In this document: one piece after another, positions 9,573-19,877 of the stretch
Position numbering within the stretch: position 1 is the stretch's first letter
Layout: each line of letters begins with the position of its first letter
NCBI GenBank assembly: GCA_937899415.1
Contig: CALBPI010000019.1
Span: forward strand, 1-41,535
Reading direction: 5' to 3'
DNA: 41,535 nt
Source: an uncultured Gammaproteobacteria bacterium
Lineage (GTDB): Bacteria > Pseudomonadota > Gammaproteobacteria > Steroidobacterales > Woeseiaceae
Notes under the pieces: generated by a model
Told to the model about the DNA's origin: nothing
The model's database searches: none
What the model saw: only the letters and a program-made list of their open reading frames with translations
Position numbers and translations under genes: made by a program

Positions 9573-9584
9573 CAGGCAGCCCGG
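9564..9584. terminator. Hairpin at the convergent ends of hydrolase-OsmC and yidC
   Basis: GGGCTG (9566-9571) and CAGCCC (9577-9582) form a six-base stem with a five-base loop. One wobble pair and one further C-G pair can extend it. It overlaps the stop codon of the plus-strand gene. There is no T-tract, so terminator function is inferred from the position between converging genes. Confidence 0.35.
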
Positions 9585-9590
9585 CGGACG

Positions 9591-11261
9591 TCAGTCGCGC
9601 GACTTCTTGTCTTCGGCCTCGACGACCTTGTTGATCTTCCACTGCTGGGCCACGCCGAGCAGCGTGTTCGTGAACCAGTAGAGCACGAGCCCGGCCGGAA
9701 AGAACGCGAAGAACACCGTGAACACAATCGGCAGCACCTTCATCACGCGCGCCTGTACGGGGTCGGCTGGTGCGGGGTTCAGCTGCTGTTGCAGGAACAT
9801 CGCGGCGCCCATGGCCAGCGGCAGGATGAAGAACGGATCGCGGCTCGAGAGATCCTGAATCCAGAGCAGGAACGGCGCCTGACGCATCTCGACGGACTCA
9901 AGCAGCACCCAGTAGAACGCCAGGAAGAACGGCATCTGAATCAGGATCGGCAAACAACCCGCTGCCGGATTGATCTTCTCGCGTTTGTAGAGCTCCATCA
10001 TCGCCTGCGACAAGGCCTGGCGATCGTCCTTGTAGCGCTCCTGGATCGACTTCATGCGCGGTTGCAGCTTGCGCATCTTGGCGATCGAGCGTCCGCTCTT
10101 TTCCGTGAGCTTGTAGAACACGAGCTTGATCAGGATCGTCACGATGATGATCGACCAGCCCCAGTTGCCGATGAAGCCGTGAATCCACGCGAGCAGCGTG
10201 AACAGCGGGTCCGACAGCAGCGTCAGAATGCCGTAGTCAACGGTCAGCTCGAGTCGCGGCGAAACGTCGCTGAGCTGGTCCTGGAGTTTGGGTCCGACGA
10301 ACAGCGTGACGCCCAGCGCCGCACTCGCGCCCGCGGCCACGTTGACGGGTGCGCCGACAACGCCTGCCACGAAGGTGCCCTCGCTGAGGCCAGCCTGGAT
10401 TCGGGCGGGGCTGTCGGCGGGCGGGACGATGGCCGACAGGAAATGGTGCTCGATGGCGGCAACCCAGCCACCGGTCACGTTCTTGAGATCGACGGGGTCA
10501 TCGTCGAGATCGCCGGGCGCGTGTTTCTCATACTTGTCGCCGTCGTAGACGACGGGGCCCTGGAACGAGTAACTCTCGACGTCGAACATTGAGCGGTCGG
10601 GTGCGACCGCCTCGTGGACGATGCGGGCATAGGGCGCCGCGGCCCAGGCCTCAGTACTGCCGTTCTCGACCCGAAACGTCAGGTCGACGTCGTAGCGGCC
10701 ACGTTCGAACACAAATTCCTTGACGACCTCGAGGCCAGCCGCGTTGCGCCAGGTCAACGGGACGACGAGTCGGTCGCTGCCATCCGCCAGTTCGTAGCGA
10801 TCACGGGCCGAAGAGAAGGTGGCGCGGTGATTGGGTGCATCGTCCTTGTCGCGTCCTGCGAGGCCGGTTCGAAACACGCCGTAATTATCCGGATTCGGGG
10901 ACAGCAGCACGACGAAGTCATCGGGGCGGTCCTTGTCGACGGGATACGCGGGCAGTTCTGCAAAAACAATGTCACCGCCCGCGGTATCGATCTGCACACG
11001 CAAGACGTCGGTGACGACCTCGATGCGTTGCGACGAGGTGACTTCAACTTCAGGCTCAACGACGGGCACCGCATCGGGTGTGGTCTCGAGCGTCGGGATG
11101 TCGTCGCCGGGCACGGGCGCTTCGAGCTCGGGAATGTCCAGTGCTGACGTATCCGCAACAGGCGCTGGCTGCGGCGTGGCGTAATCCGCCTGCCAGGCTT
11201 GCCAGGTCATGAGCAGCATCAGGCCAAACAGGGCCCACGCGAACAGGCGTTGATTATCCAT
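9591..11261 (-). CDS. yidC: Membrane protein insertase YidC
   Basis: YidC inserts and folds inner-membrane proteins, alone or with SecYEG. The 556 residues show the gammaproteobacterial layout: an N-terminal signal-anchor helix (about residues 5-22), a large periplasmic domain, and a C-terminal 60KD_IMP domain with five membrane segments. The conserved cytoplasmic segment KKLQPRMKSIQERYKDD-like (here RKLQPRMKSIQERYKDDR) and the stretch PAAGCLPILIQMPFFLAFY are clear. A lysine-rich tail ends the protein. The start is ATG 11259-11261. It lies 77 bases downstream of rnpA on the same strand with no yidD between them. Confidence 0.97.
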   Translation of the reverse strand: MDNQRLFAWALFGLMLLMTWQAWQADYATPQPAPVADTSALDIPELEAPVPGDDIPTLETTPDAVPVVEPEVEVTSSQRIEVVTDVLRVQIDTAGGDIVFAELPAYPVDKDRPDDFVVLLSPNPDNYGVFRTGLAGRDKDDAPNHRATFSSARDRYELADGSDRLVVPLTWRNAAGLEVVKEFVFERGRYDVDLTFRVENGSTEAWAAAPYARIVHEAVAPDRSMFDVESYSFQGPVVYDGDKYEKHAPGDLDDDPVDLKNVTGGWVAAIEHHFLSAIVPPADSPARIQAGLSEGTFVAGVVGAPVNVAAGASAALGVTLFVGPKLQDQLSDVSPRLELTVDYGILTLLSDPLFTLLAWIHGFIGNWGWSIIIVTILIKLVFYKLTEKSGRSIAKMRKLQPRMKSIQERYKDDRQALSQAMMELYKREKINPAAGCLPILIQMPFFLAFYWVLLESVEMRQAPFLLWIQDLSSRDPFFILPLAMGAAMFLQQQLNPAPADPVQARVMKVLPIVFTVFFAFFPAGLVLYWFTNTLLGVAQQWKINKVVEAEDKKSRD

Positions 11262-11306
11262 AGATGAGTGTTTTGCGGGTCTTGCAGACGATGGGTGCGG
11301 TTAAGT

Positions 11307-11324
11307 CTGTGGCGCGGGCCACAG
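11307..11324 (-). other. Seven-base-pair hairpin between rnpA and yidC
   Basis: CTGTGGC (11307-11313) and GCCACAG (11318-11324) form a perfect seven-pair stem with a four-base loop in the rnpA-yidC gap. No T-run follows on the minus strand, so it may be a processing or attenuation element rather than a full terminator. Function is inferred. Confidence 0.35.
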
Positions 11325-11338
11325 CGGCCGGGCCGGTA

Positions 11339-11713
11339 TTATGCGGAATCACGCCCCTGCCGTCGCGCCGATTTACGGCTCAGTGAACGAAAATGCGTCT
11401 CGAGACTTTTGCGCAGGGCGCTGCCTGAGGCCTGGGTCGCGCTGGCCCGGTTGACGACGACGTAATCGCCGGCGGTCAGTTCTGCCTTGAGGCTGCGAAA
11501 AGCCTCGCGGGCGTGACGTTTGATGCGATTTCGATCGACGGCGCGGCGCGCTTGCTTCTTTGAGATCGCGAGACCGAGCCGGGGTTCCGGTTGATCGCTA
11601 AAGCGGGCGCACACCATAAAGAGCCCGTCCGAAGCCCTTCGGCTGCGGCGGAACACATTCTGGAATTCGCGGCTTTTAAGCAGTCGCTGCTGACGGGGCA
11701 GCGAGAAGCGCAT
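11339..11713 (-). CDS. rnpA: Ribonuclease P protein component
   Basis: RnpA is the protein subunit of RNase P, which removes the 5' leader of pre-tRNAs. The 124-residue basic protein shows the family features: LLKSREFQNVFR near the N-terminus, PRLGLAISKKQARRAVDRNRIKR in the middle with the RNR signature at 61-63, and a basic C-terminus. It starts at ATG 11711-11713 and follows rpmH by 55 bases, as in nearly all bacteria. Confidence 0.95.
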   Translation of the reverse strand: MRFSLPRQQRLLKSREFQNVFRRSRRASDGLFMVCARFSDQPEPRLGLAISKKQARRAVDRNRIKRHAREAFRSLKAELTAGDYVVVNRASATQASGSALRKSLETHFRSLSRKSARRQGRDSA

Positions 11714-11768
11714 GACTTAGGTCGGGGCTGCGGGCCTGTGCAACCCGATGTGCTGCGGCGTGAGCCTG

Positions 11769-11903
11769 TCAGGCAGACAGGCGGTGCCGACCTTTTGCGC
11801 GACGACGCTTGAGCACCAGACGGCCACCCTTGGTGGCCATGCGGGCACGGAAACCGTGGGTACGCTTGCGCTTGATTTTGCTCGGCTGGAAAGTACGTTT
11901 CAT
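11769..11903 (-). CDS. rpmH: 50S ribosomal protein L34
   Basis: Translating the minus strand from ATG 11901-11903 gives a 44-residue, strongly basic protein starting [20 protein letters not shown] and ending GRHRLSA, a full-length L34. L34 is a small protein of the large ribosomal subunit. It is the first gene of the leftward rpmH-rnpA-yidC group at the origin, and a consensus promoter lies about 95 bases upstream. Confidence 0.97.
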   Translation of the reverse strand: MKRTFQPSKIKRKRTHGFRARMATKGGRLVLKRRRAKGRHRLSA

Positions 11904-11996
11904 GGCACTAGGGTCCGTGTGGCGGGCCGCGCGGTGCCGCGCGGCGCTGGCGCGGCCTTGCGTTCAAGGGCGCCCAGGTAGCTGAAAAGGCCCGAG

Positions 11997-12025
11997 AAGA
12001 TACGCGCAGACCTGCAGGCTGTCAA
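11997..12025 (-). promoter_or_regulatory. Sigma-70 promoter of rpmH
   Basis: On the minus strand, a perfect -35 TTGACA (12020-12025) and a -10 TATCTT (11997-12002) are separated by exactly 17 bases. Transcription would start near 11990, giving an rpmH leader of about 85 bases that is very GC-rich and contains two copies of CCGCGCGG. A strong promoter fits a ribosomal protein operon. Confidence 0.8.
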
Positions 12026-12060
12026 TGCTCCGCGTCGGCTTTCAAGGGCTTGCGAATGCC

Positions 12061-12069
12061 TGTGGATAA
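12061..12069 (-). promoter_or_regulatory. DnaA box upstream of dnaA
   Basis: TGTGGATAA is the exact complement of the DnaA box TTATCCACA. It sits 15 bases before a -10-like TATAAG at 12084-12089, so it occupies the -35 zone of a likely dnaA promoter. DnaA bound here could repress its own gene, as known in E. coli. It may also be part of the origin, since pseudomonads use the rpmH-dnaA gap. Confidence 0.7.
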
Positions 12070-12158
12070 GTCTCGATTCTGGGTATAAGCTTGCCGACCC
12101 GTTGCCGGCGGCCAACGCGTCCGTCGGTGCCTCGCGAACGGTTCCACAGGTGATCTCG

Positions 12159-13502
12159 GTGCAGTCTGAACAGGTGTTGTGGCAACAGTGTCTCCGGCGC
12201 ATGCGCTCGGAGCTGTCAGAGCAGCAATTCAACACCTGGATCCGGCCGTTGCAGGTCGAAGCCAACGGCGAGGGCCTTCGATTGCTCGCGCCCAACCGCT
12301 TCGTGGTTGACCAGGTCAACGCGCAATACCTGGCCCGGCTGCAGGCGCTGGCCGACGAACTCTCGGGCGGACCTGTTCCAGTCTCGGCAGCCGTCGGGTC
12401 CCTGACCGAGCGAAACCCGGCCCCAGCAAGAGCCGCCGCTCCGGCGAGGCCACAGGTCACGGCGCCCCAGGTGCCCATGCCCGAAAGCCGACTCATGCGG
12501 GAGTTCACCTTTGACACCTTTGTCGAGGGCAAGAGCAACCAGCTCGCTCGCGCCGCCGCCAGTCAGGTCGCCGAGAACCCGGGCACCGCATTCAACCCGC
12601 TGTTCCTTTATGGCGGCGTGGGTTTGGGCAAGACCCATTTGATGCACGCAATCGGCAACGCGGTGCTCGCTCGCAACCCCAACGCGCGGGTGTGCTATGT
12701 GCACTCGGAACGTTTTGTCGGCGACATGGTGCGCGGGCTGCAGCACAACACGATCAGTGAGTTCAAACGCGCCTATCGGTCGCTTGATGCGCTGCTGATT
12801 GATGACATCCAGTTCTTCGCCAACAAGGACCGGAGCCAGGAAGAGTTTTTCCACACCTTCAATACGCTGCTTGAAGGGCAACGCCAGATCATCCTCACCT
12901 GCGATCGCTACCCCAAGGAAGTTGACGGGCTTGAGGAGCGACTCAAATCGCGATTTGGCTGGGGCCTGACCGTAGCGATCCAGCCACCCGAACTCGAGAC
13001 TTCGGTCGCCATCCTGATCCAGAAGGCGCACGCTGAGGGTGTCGAGTTGCCCGACGAGGTCGCGTTCTTCATCGCCCAGCGGATTCGCTCGAACGTTCGT
13101 GAACTCGAGGGTGCCTTGCGCCGGGTCATCGCAACAGCGAGCTTCACGGGCCGGCCCATCACCATGGATTCCTGCAAGGAAGCGCTGCGCGACGTGTTGG
13201 CGTTGCAGGACAAGCTCGTCACGATCGAAAATATCCAGAAGACCGTAGCCGAGTACTTTAAGATTCGCGTCGGCGAGCTGCTCTCGAAGCGACGCAGTCG
13301 ATCGATTGCACGGCCGCGACAGATCGCGATGAGCCTGGCAAAAGAGCTGACACGCCATTCGCTGCCCGAGATCGGTGATGCGTTCGGCGGTCGAGACCAC
13401 ACAACAGTCTTGCACGCCTGCCGTAAAATCAAGGAATTACGCGAGACCGAAACGCGTGTGGATGAAGACTACAAAAACCTGTTGAGAACGCTGACAGGAT
13501 GA
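12159..13502 (+). CDS. dnaA: Chromosomal replication initiator protein DnaA
   Basis: DnaA binds DnaA boxes and opens the origin. With the chosen start the protein has 447 residues: domain I ([21 protein letters not shown]), a Pro/Ala-rich linker, AAA+ domain III with Walker [10 protein letters not shown] and Walker [10 protein letters not shown], and DNA-binding domain IV with [17 protein letters not shown] and [15 protein letters not shown] chose GTG 12159 because AGGTGA lies 5 bases before it and the protein then begins like other gammaproteobacterial DnaA. GTG 12150 and TTG 12102 are in frame and would add 3 or 19 residues. The stop is directly followed by a DnaA box. Confidence 0.96.
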   Translation: MQSEQVLWQQCLRRMRSELSEQQFNTWIRPLQVEANGEGLRLLAPNRFVVDQVNAQYLARLQALADELSGGPVPVSAAVGSLTERNPAPARAAAPARPQVTAPQVPMPESRLMREFTFDTFVEGKSNQLARAAASQVAENPGTAFNPLFLYGGVGLGKTHLMHAIGNAVLARNPNARVCYVHSERFVGDMVRGLQHNTISEFKRAYRSLDALLIDDIQFFANKDRSQEEFFHTFNTLLEGQRQIILTCDRYPKEVDGLEERLKSRFGWGLTVAIQPPELETSVAILIQKAHAEGVELPDEVAFFIAQRIRSNVRELEGALRRVIATASFTGRPITMDSCKEALRDVLALQDKLVTIENIQKTVAEYFKIRVGELLSKRRSRSIARPRQIAMSLAKELTRHSLPEIGDAFGGRDHTTVLHACRKIKELRETETRVDEDYKNLLRTLTG

Positions 13503-13511
13503 TGTGGATAA
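13503..13511 (-). promoter_or_regulatory. DnaA box, perfect consensus (reverse)
   Basis: TGTGGATAA, an exact match to the complement of TTATCCACA, begins one base after the dnaA stop codon. Confidence 0.8.
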
Positions 13512-13536
13512 CTTGTGGACGTCTCAGACGGCCAAT

Positions 13537-13545
13537 TTATCCACA
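13537..13545 (+). promoter_or_regulatory. DnaA box, perfect consensus (forward)
   Basis: TTATCCACA, an exact consensus match, faces the box at 13503-13511 with 25 bases between them. Confidence 0.8.
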
Positions 13546-13611
13546 GGCGGTACACAGTTTAGGCGCGTGGTTGCAGACAGTTTTCGAACCACACAGATTA
13601 ATTATAAGCTA

Positions 13612-13633
13612 CTGATAAATAAAGTTTTATCAG
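13612..13633. repeat. AT-rich inverted repeat in candidate oriC
   Basis: CTGATAAA and TTTATCAG form a perfect eight-pair stem with a six-base loop within the most AT-rich stretch of the window. It may be part of the DNA unwinding element or a weak transcription-control hairpin before dnaN. Confidence 0.45.
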
Positions 13634-13722
13634 AGTTTTGCACGGCGCTGAGCCGGGCTAATAATAACTACAGTTTTTCATAAAGAGATTCTTTCTCTAA
13701 TAAACAGATCGGGAACGATTGC

Positions 13723-14826
13723 ATGAAACTCACTGTGTCGCGGCAGGCGCTGCTAGGTGCTCTCCAGGCTGTCATTGGTGTCGTTGAGCGACGCCAGACG
13801 ATGCCGATACTCGCCAACATCCTCATGCAGGCGAAAGACGACCGCCTGGCCATGACGGCCACGGACATCGAGGTGGAGTTGCAGTCTGGCTGCGAAGCAC
13901 AGATCGGTATGGCCGGTGACATCACCGTGCCGGGCCGGAAGCTGTTCGACATCGTCAAGGCTTTGCCCGAAGGTGCCGAGCTCAAGTTGGCGCTCAAAGG
14001 CGAGCGGCTTTCCGTGCAAAGCGGTCGCAGCCGCTTCAGCCTCTCGACGCTGCCGGCGGCTGAGTTTCCGGTCATCGACGACATCGAAGCGACGCAGACC
14101 CATGAGCTGCCCGTCGATGTCGTTCATCGCCTGCTCGACAAGACCTACTTTGCTATGGCGCAGCAGGACGTGCGGTACTACCTAAATGGCATGCTCATGG
14201 AGACCGACGGCGGCGTGATCCGCGCGGTGGCGACCGATGGGCATCGTCTCGCCTTATGCCAGGCGGAGCTCGGCGACAAAAACCTGCCCAGCGAACAGGT
14301 CATCGTGCCGCGCAAGGGGGTGCTCGAGCTGCAGCGCATGCTGGGCGACCAAGGCAGCCTCACTGTCAGCATGGGCAAGAACCACATCCGGATTCACTCC
14401 GGGGACATCCGCTTCACCTCCAAACTCATCGACGGGCGCTTCCCGGACTACCAGCGCGTCATTCCCGCGGAAACCGGGAATTACATGGTGGCGGACCGCG
14501 ATACCCTGCGCCGGGCGCTCCAGCGCGCCGCAATCCTTTCGAACGAGAAATACCGGGGTATCCGGCTCGAGATCCGCGACAGCGGCGCCAAGATCATGGC
14601 GCACAATCCCGAGCAAGAAGAAGCTGAGGAGCAGGTTGAAGTCGAATACAGCGGTGAAGACATTGAAATAGGCTTCAATGTGACCTACCTGCTGGACGCG
14701 ATTGGTGCCGTTGACAATGAGAGCGTGCGCATCAGCCTCAACGATGCGAACTCCAGCTGCGTCATCACGGTCCCCGATATCGATCAGTCGGACGCAAAAT
14801 ACGTCGTCATGCCCATGCGGCTGTAG
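13723..14826 (+). CDS. dnaN: DNA polymerase III beta subunit (sliding clamp)
   Basis: The beta clamp tethers DNA polymerase III to DNA. At 367 residues it is full length. It begins MKLTVSRQALLGALQAVIGVVERRQTMPILANIL and ends DAKYVVMPMRL, the family's typical termini (MPMRL is the C-terminal peptide), with three clamp domains between. The start is ATG 13723. It follows the candidate origin and precedes recF by 18 bases, the standard dnaA-dnaN-recF order. Confidence 0.98.
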   Translation: MKLTVSRQALLGALQAVIGVVERRQTMPILANILMQAKDDRLAMTATDIEVELQSGCEAQIGMAGDITVPGRKLFDIVKALPEGAELKLALKGERLSVQSGRSRFSLSTLPAAEFPVIDDIEATQTHELPVDVVHRLLDKTYFAMAQQDVRYYLNGMLMETDGGVIRAVATDGHRLALCQAELGDKNLPSEQVIVPRKGVLELQRMLGDQGSLTVSMGKNHIRIHSGDIRFTSKLIDGRFPDYQRVIPAETGNYMVADRDTLRRALQRAAILSNEKYRGIRLEIRDSGAKIMAHNPEQEEAEEQVEVEYSGEDIEIGFNVTYLLDAIGAVDNESVRISLNDANSSCVITVPDIDQSDAKYVVMPMRL

Positions 14827-14844
14827 GCCGGGGCGCAGCGGGGC

Positions 14845-15912
14845 GTGATTCTCCAGCGACTTCAGATCGCCAATTTCCGCTGCATTACCGATCTCGATCT
14901 GTCGCTGACCTCGCCGGTCAGTGTCATTGCGGGGCCCAACGGGGCCGGCAAGACGAGCCTGATCGAGGCGGCTTACTACGCCACGCGCGGCCGCTCGTTT
15001 CGCCAGCCCCGTAGTGAGCGGCTCGTGCGCCACGGCCAATCCACGTTCCGTATCGTCGCCACGCTGCAGCTCGCGGGGCGAGAGCGCCGGGTTGGCCTGG
15101 AATACGGGCGCGGCGTGCACCGGATCCGTATCGACGGCGCAGACGCCCGCAATCTCGCTGATATCAGCGGCAAGCTCGTGTTGCAGGTGATCGAGCCTGA
15201 AATCCACCATCTCGTTGCTGAGGGTCCCGAAGGCCGCCGCCGATTCCTCGACTACGGTGTGTTCCACGTGGAACCTCGCTATCTGCCGGCCTGGCAGCGT
15301 TACCGCAAGACCCTCAAGCAACGGAACGCGGTGCTGCGCGCCGGGGGTTCAGCTGCAGAGCTTGAAACCTGGGACCAGGCGCTGGTCGCAGCTGGGGAGC
15401 TCATTGATGGTTACCGCAACGGTTACGCGCAGCTGCTGCGGGAGCCGATAGCCGAGACCGCCTCGAGGCTGGGGCTTGATCGAATTGATGTGGGCTACCG
15501 CCCGGGCTGGGAAGCCGGGCAAACGATGCTCAATGCGCTGGCCGCGAACGTCGATCGAGACCGGCAGCTCAGGCAAACGACCGTGGGCCCGCACCGGGCT
15601 GATCTGCGCGTGACGTGGTCCGGGCGGCTCGCGAAGAGCGTGGTATCGCGCGGGCAGCAGAAGCTGCTGGCGTCATCCTTGATCCTGGCCCAGGCGCGAT
15701 TGCTGGCGGGCCTCAAGAACGACGAGGCCGTCATGCTGGTGGACGATCCCGCCGCGGAGCTGGACTCGGGTGCCCTGGCTCGGCTCATGCGAGAACTCGA
15801 GGACATGCCCGGACAGCTGGTCATCACGGGTCTCGACGCGAATATCCCGGGGTTGCCCGAATCCCACGACGTGTTCCACGTGGAACACGGGGCGCTGCAA
15901 CCCGAACCCTGA
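14845..15912 (+). CDS. recF: DNA replication and repair protein RecF
   Basis: RecF is an SMC/ABC-like ATPase that helps load RecA at single-strand gaps. The 355-residue protein has Walker A GPNGAGKT at 30-37, the RecF-family segment VFHVEPRYLPAWQRY, a signature region near SRGQQKLLASSLILAQ, and Walker B VMLVDDPAAELD. The start is GTG 14845, 18 bases after dnaN. Two parS-like sites lie inside the gene, at 15260-15275 and 15872-15887. Both are read as the residues VFHVE in the same frame. Confidence 0.97.
   Translation: MILQRLQIANFRCITDLDLSLTSPVSVIAGPNGAGKTSLIEAAYYATRGRSFRQPRSERLVRHGQSTFRIVATLQLAGRERRVGLEYGRGVHRIRIDGADARNLADISGKLVLQVIEPEIHHLVAEGPEGRRRFLDYGVFHVEPRYLPAWQRYRKTLKQRNAVLRAGGSAAELETWDQALVAAGELIDGYRNGYAQLLREPIAETASRLGLDRIDVGYRPGWEAGQTMLNALAANVDRDRQLRQTTVGPHRADLRVTWSGRLAKSVVSRGQQKLLASSLILAQARLLAGLKNDEAVMLVDDPAAELDSGALARLMRELEDMPGQLVITGLDANIPGLPESHDVFHVEHGALQPEP
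15260..15275. promoter_or_regulatory. parS-like ParB-binding site 1 (inside recF)
   Basis: TGTTCCACGTGGAACC matches the parS palindrome TGTTCCACGTGGAACA of pseudomonads in 15 of 16 positions. It overlaps a conserved RecF peptide (VFHVE), so it is constrained by both protein and DNA function. Confidence 0.75.
15872..15887. promoter_or_regulatory. parS-like ParB-binding site 2 (inside recF, 3' end)
   Basis: TGTTCCACGTGGAACA is a perfect 16-base palindrome and a full match to the parS type used by chromosomal ParB of pseudomonads. It encodes VFHVEH near the C-terminus of RecF. Confidence 0.85.
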
Positions 15913-15918
15913 TCGCGG

Positions 15919-15934
15919 TGTTCCACGTGGAACA
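15919..15934. promoter_or_regulatory. parS-like ParB-binding site 3 (recF-gyrB intergenic)
   Basis: A second perfect copy of TGTTCCACGTGGAACA lies 7 bases after the recF stop and 47 bases centre to centre from site 2. Here no protein-coding constraint can explain the sequence, which strengthens the parS reading for all three. Confidence 0.88.
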
Positions 15935-16004
15935 CCGGGTTTCTGGTTCATTTCGCGACAAAACCGCGCGGCAGAATTCTGCCGAATGGATTTGACCGCC
16001 GTGA

Positions 16005-18524
<2,520 letters not shown>

Positions 18525-18564
18525 TCCTGGTCGGGGAGCCTTCCCCCACGGGTCGACGCGACGG

Positions 18565-19323
18565 CTAGCTGACAGATGCGGCGCGCGCCGCCGCTTCGGC
18601 GCTGCGCCCGCCCATCTTGACGATCTCTGCCTCGACCCAGGCCTGGATCTCTGCGTTCACCACCTTGAGGTCGCGGTCGCCCACTTCGATGGGTTCACCG
18701 ACCACGAACGTCACAGTCCCGGGGTGTTTCATAATGCCGCGCCGCGGCCAGAATGCGCCCGCATTATGCGCGACGGGAACGATGCGTCGGCCAGATGCCG
18801 CCGCGAGCGCAGCGCCGCTGACCCCGTAGCGCCGTGTATCCCCGTGACGCACTCGCGTGCCCTCGGGAAAGATCATCACATTGATGCCTTCGTCGAGCCG
18901 TTCCTGCCCGAGAGCGATGACTTGCTTCACGGCGTTACGCCCGCCGCTGCGATTGATCGCAATAGGCTTGAGTTGCGACAAGGCCCAGCCAAAAATCGGG
19001 ATCCACTTGAGCTCGCGCTTCAGCACCCAGGTCTGCCGCGGGAAAATGATGAGCTCAGCCAGTGTTTCAAACGCTGACGAGTGTTTTAGCAAATAGACAG
19101 ACGCTTCGTCGGGAATGTTCTCGCGACCGATAACGCGGTAGTCGAGACCGCAGAGGATCCTGAGGCTCGCCATGATCATCCGGATCCAGGCCTGGGCGAT
19201 CGAGAAGCGAAAGCGGTGAGGCAGCGGTGCGGCGATCACCAAGACCACAGACCAGACGGCGACGCTCGCAAACATCCAGAACGTGAATATCACCGAGCCG
19301 AGCCACTGAAACACGATCCTCAC
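18565..19323 (-). CDS. 1-acyl-sn-glycerol-3-phosphate acyltransferase (PlsC/LptA-like)
   Basis: Predicted inner-membrane enzyme that adds the second acyl chain to lysophosphatidic acid in phospholipid synthesis. The 252-residue protein has an N-terminal membrane helix (about 8-33). Motif I is KHSSAFE with H81 and E86, i.e. HX4E instead of the common HX4D, and motif III is FPEGTR at 152-157. The HX4E form is, as I recall, usual for the LptA-like branch found next to gmhB near the origin of pseudomonads. The start is a GTG overlapping the gmhB stop (GTGA), so the two are translationally coupled. Confidence 0.92.
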   Translation of the reverse strand: MRIVFQWLGSVIFTFWMFASVAVWSVVLVIAAPLPHRFRFSIAQAWIRMIMASLRILCGLDYRVIGRENIPDEASVYLLKHSSAFETLAELIIFPRQTWVLKRELKWIPIFGWALSQLKPIAINRSGGRNAVKQVIALGQERLDEGINVMIFPEGTRVRHGDTRRYGVSGAALAAASGRRIVPVAHNAGAFWPRRGIMKHPGTVTFVVGEPIEVGDRDLKVVNAEIQAWVEAEIVKMGGRSAEAAARAASVS

Positions 19324-19871
19324 GCCGTTACCTCGAAGACCACCGCAGCAAGATCATCGGCAACCTGTACCCGCGGCCACCATGCCGGCGGTTTATCCGC
19401 AGCCTGTGCCAGGGACCGCGGCCCCTTGCCCGTGCGGACTAGCCACAATTCCGCCCCAACACGGTCACCGGCCTCAAGGTCTCTCAGGGAATCGCCGACG
19501 ACGATCGCTGACTCGAGCGACAATCCCGTTTCTTTCGCAAGGCGGGTGTAGAGACCCGTACGCGGTTTACGACAATTACAGCCTTCGTCGGGACGATGTG
19601 GACAAAACGCAATCGCCGCGATCTCGCCGCCAGCCGCGCGGACCAGCCGCCGCAATTTCTTGTGCATGCCGTAAACGGTTTCCCGGGTGAAAAGCCCTCG
19701 GCCTACACCCGACTGGTTGCTTGCAACGGTCACGACAAACCCGGCCTCGCACAGCCGCGCGATGGCGTCGATGCTGCCAGGCAACGGCTGCCACTCAGCG
19801 ATGCTGCGCACAAAATCGTCGCTGTCGGCATTGATCACGCCGTCACGGTCGAGAATGGCGAGCCGGGCCAT
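19320..19871 (-). CDS. gmhB: D-glycero-beta-D-manno-heptose 1,7-bisphosphate 7-phosphatase
   Basis: HAD-superfamily phosphatase of 183 residues in the ADP-heptose pathway for lipopolysaccharide inner core. The catalytic DxDG motif is at D8/D10 (LDRDGVINAD). SNQSGVGRG, the zinc-binding loop with CPHRPDEGCNC, and VGDSLRDLEAG follow. The Cys/His zinc ligands identify the GmhB/HisB-N branch. The gene lies 6 bases after glyS and overlaps plsC by four bases. Confidence 0.93.
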   Translation of the reverse strand: MARLAILDRDGVINADSDDFVRSIAEWQPLPGSIDAIARLCEAGFVVTVASNQSGVGRGLFTRETVYGMHKKLRRLVRAAGGEIAAIAFCPHRPDEGCNCRKPRTGLYTRLAKETGLSLESAIVVGDSLRDLEAGDRVGAELWLVRTGKGPRSLAQAADKPPAWWPRVQVADDLAAVVFEVTA

Positions 19872-19877
19872 ATCGCC

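Larger units (their letters stand above)
13503..13722. other. Candidate oriC (dnaA-dnaN intergenic region)
   Basis: This 220-base gap has two perfect DnaA boxes in inverted orientation (13503-13511 and 13537-13545). A stretch from about 13597 to 13712 is markedly AT-rich compared with the GC-rich genes around it, and includes an eight-pair A/T inverted repeat CTGATAAA (13612-13619) / TTTATCAG (13626-13633). The layout of DnaA boxes next to an easily melted segment is that of a bacterial origin. Gene orientation also switches around here. The dnaN promoter must lie in the same region, and its AT-rich part may serve both roles. Confidence 0.7.

Noticed and set aside
12102-12158. TTG 12102 as the dnaA start, giving a longer protein
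   Set aside because: It adds 19 unconserved residues and lacks a ribosome-binding site, whereas GTG 12159 has AGGTGA at proper spacing and matches DnaA family N-termini.
12216-13415. Minus-strand open frame of about 399 codons opposite dnaA
   Set aside because: It mirrors dnaA codons and has no independent motif or promoter.
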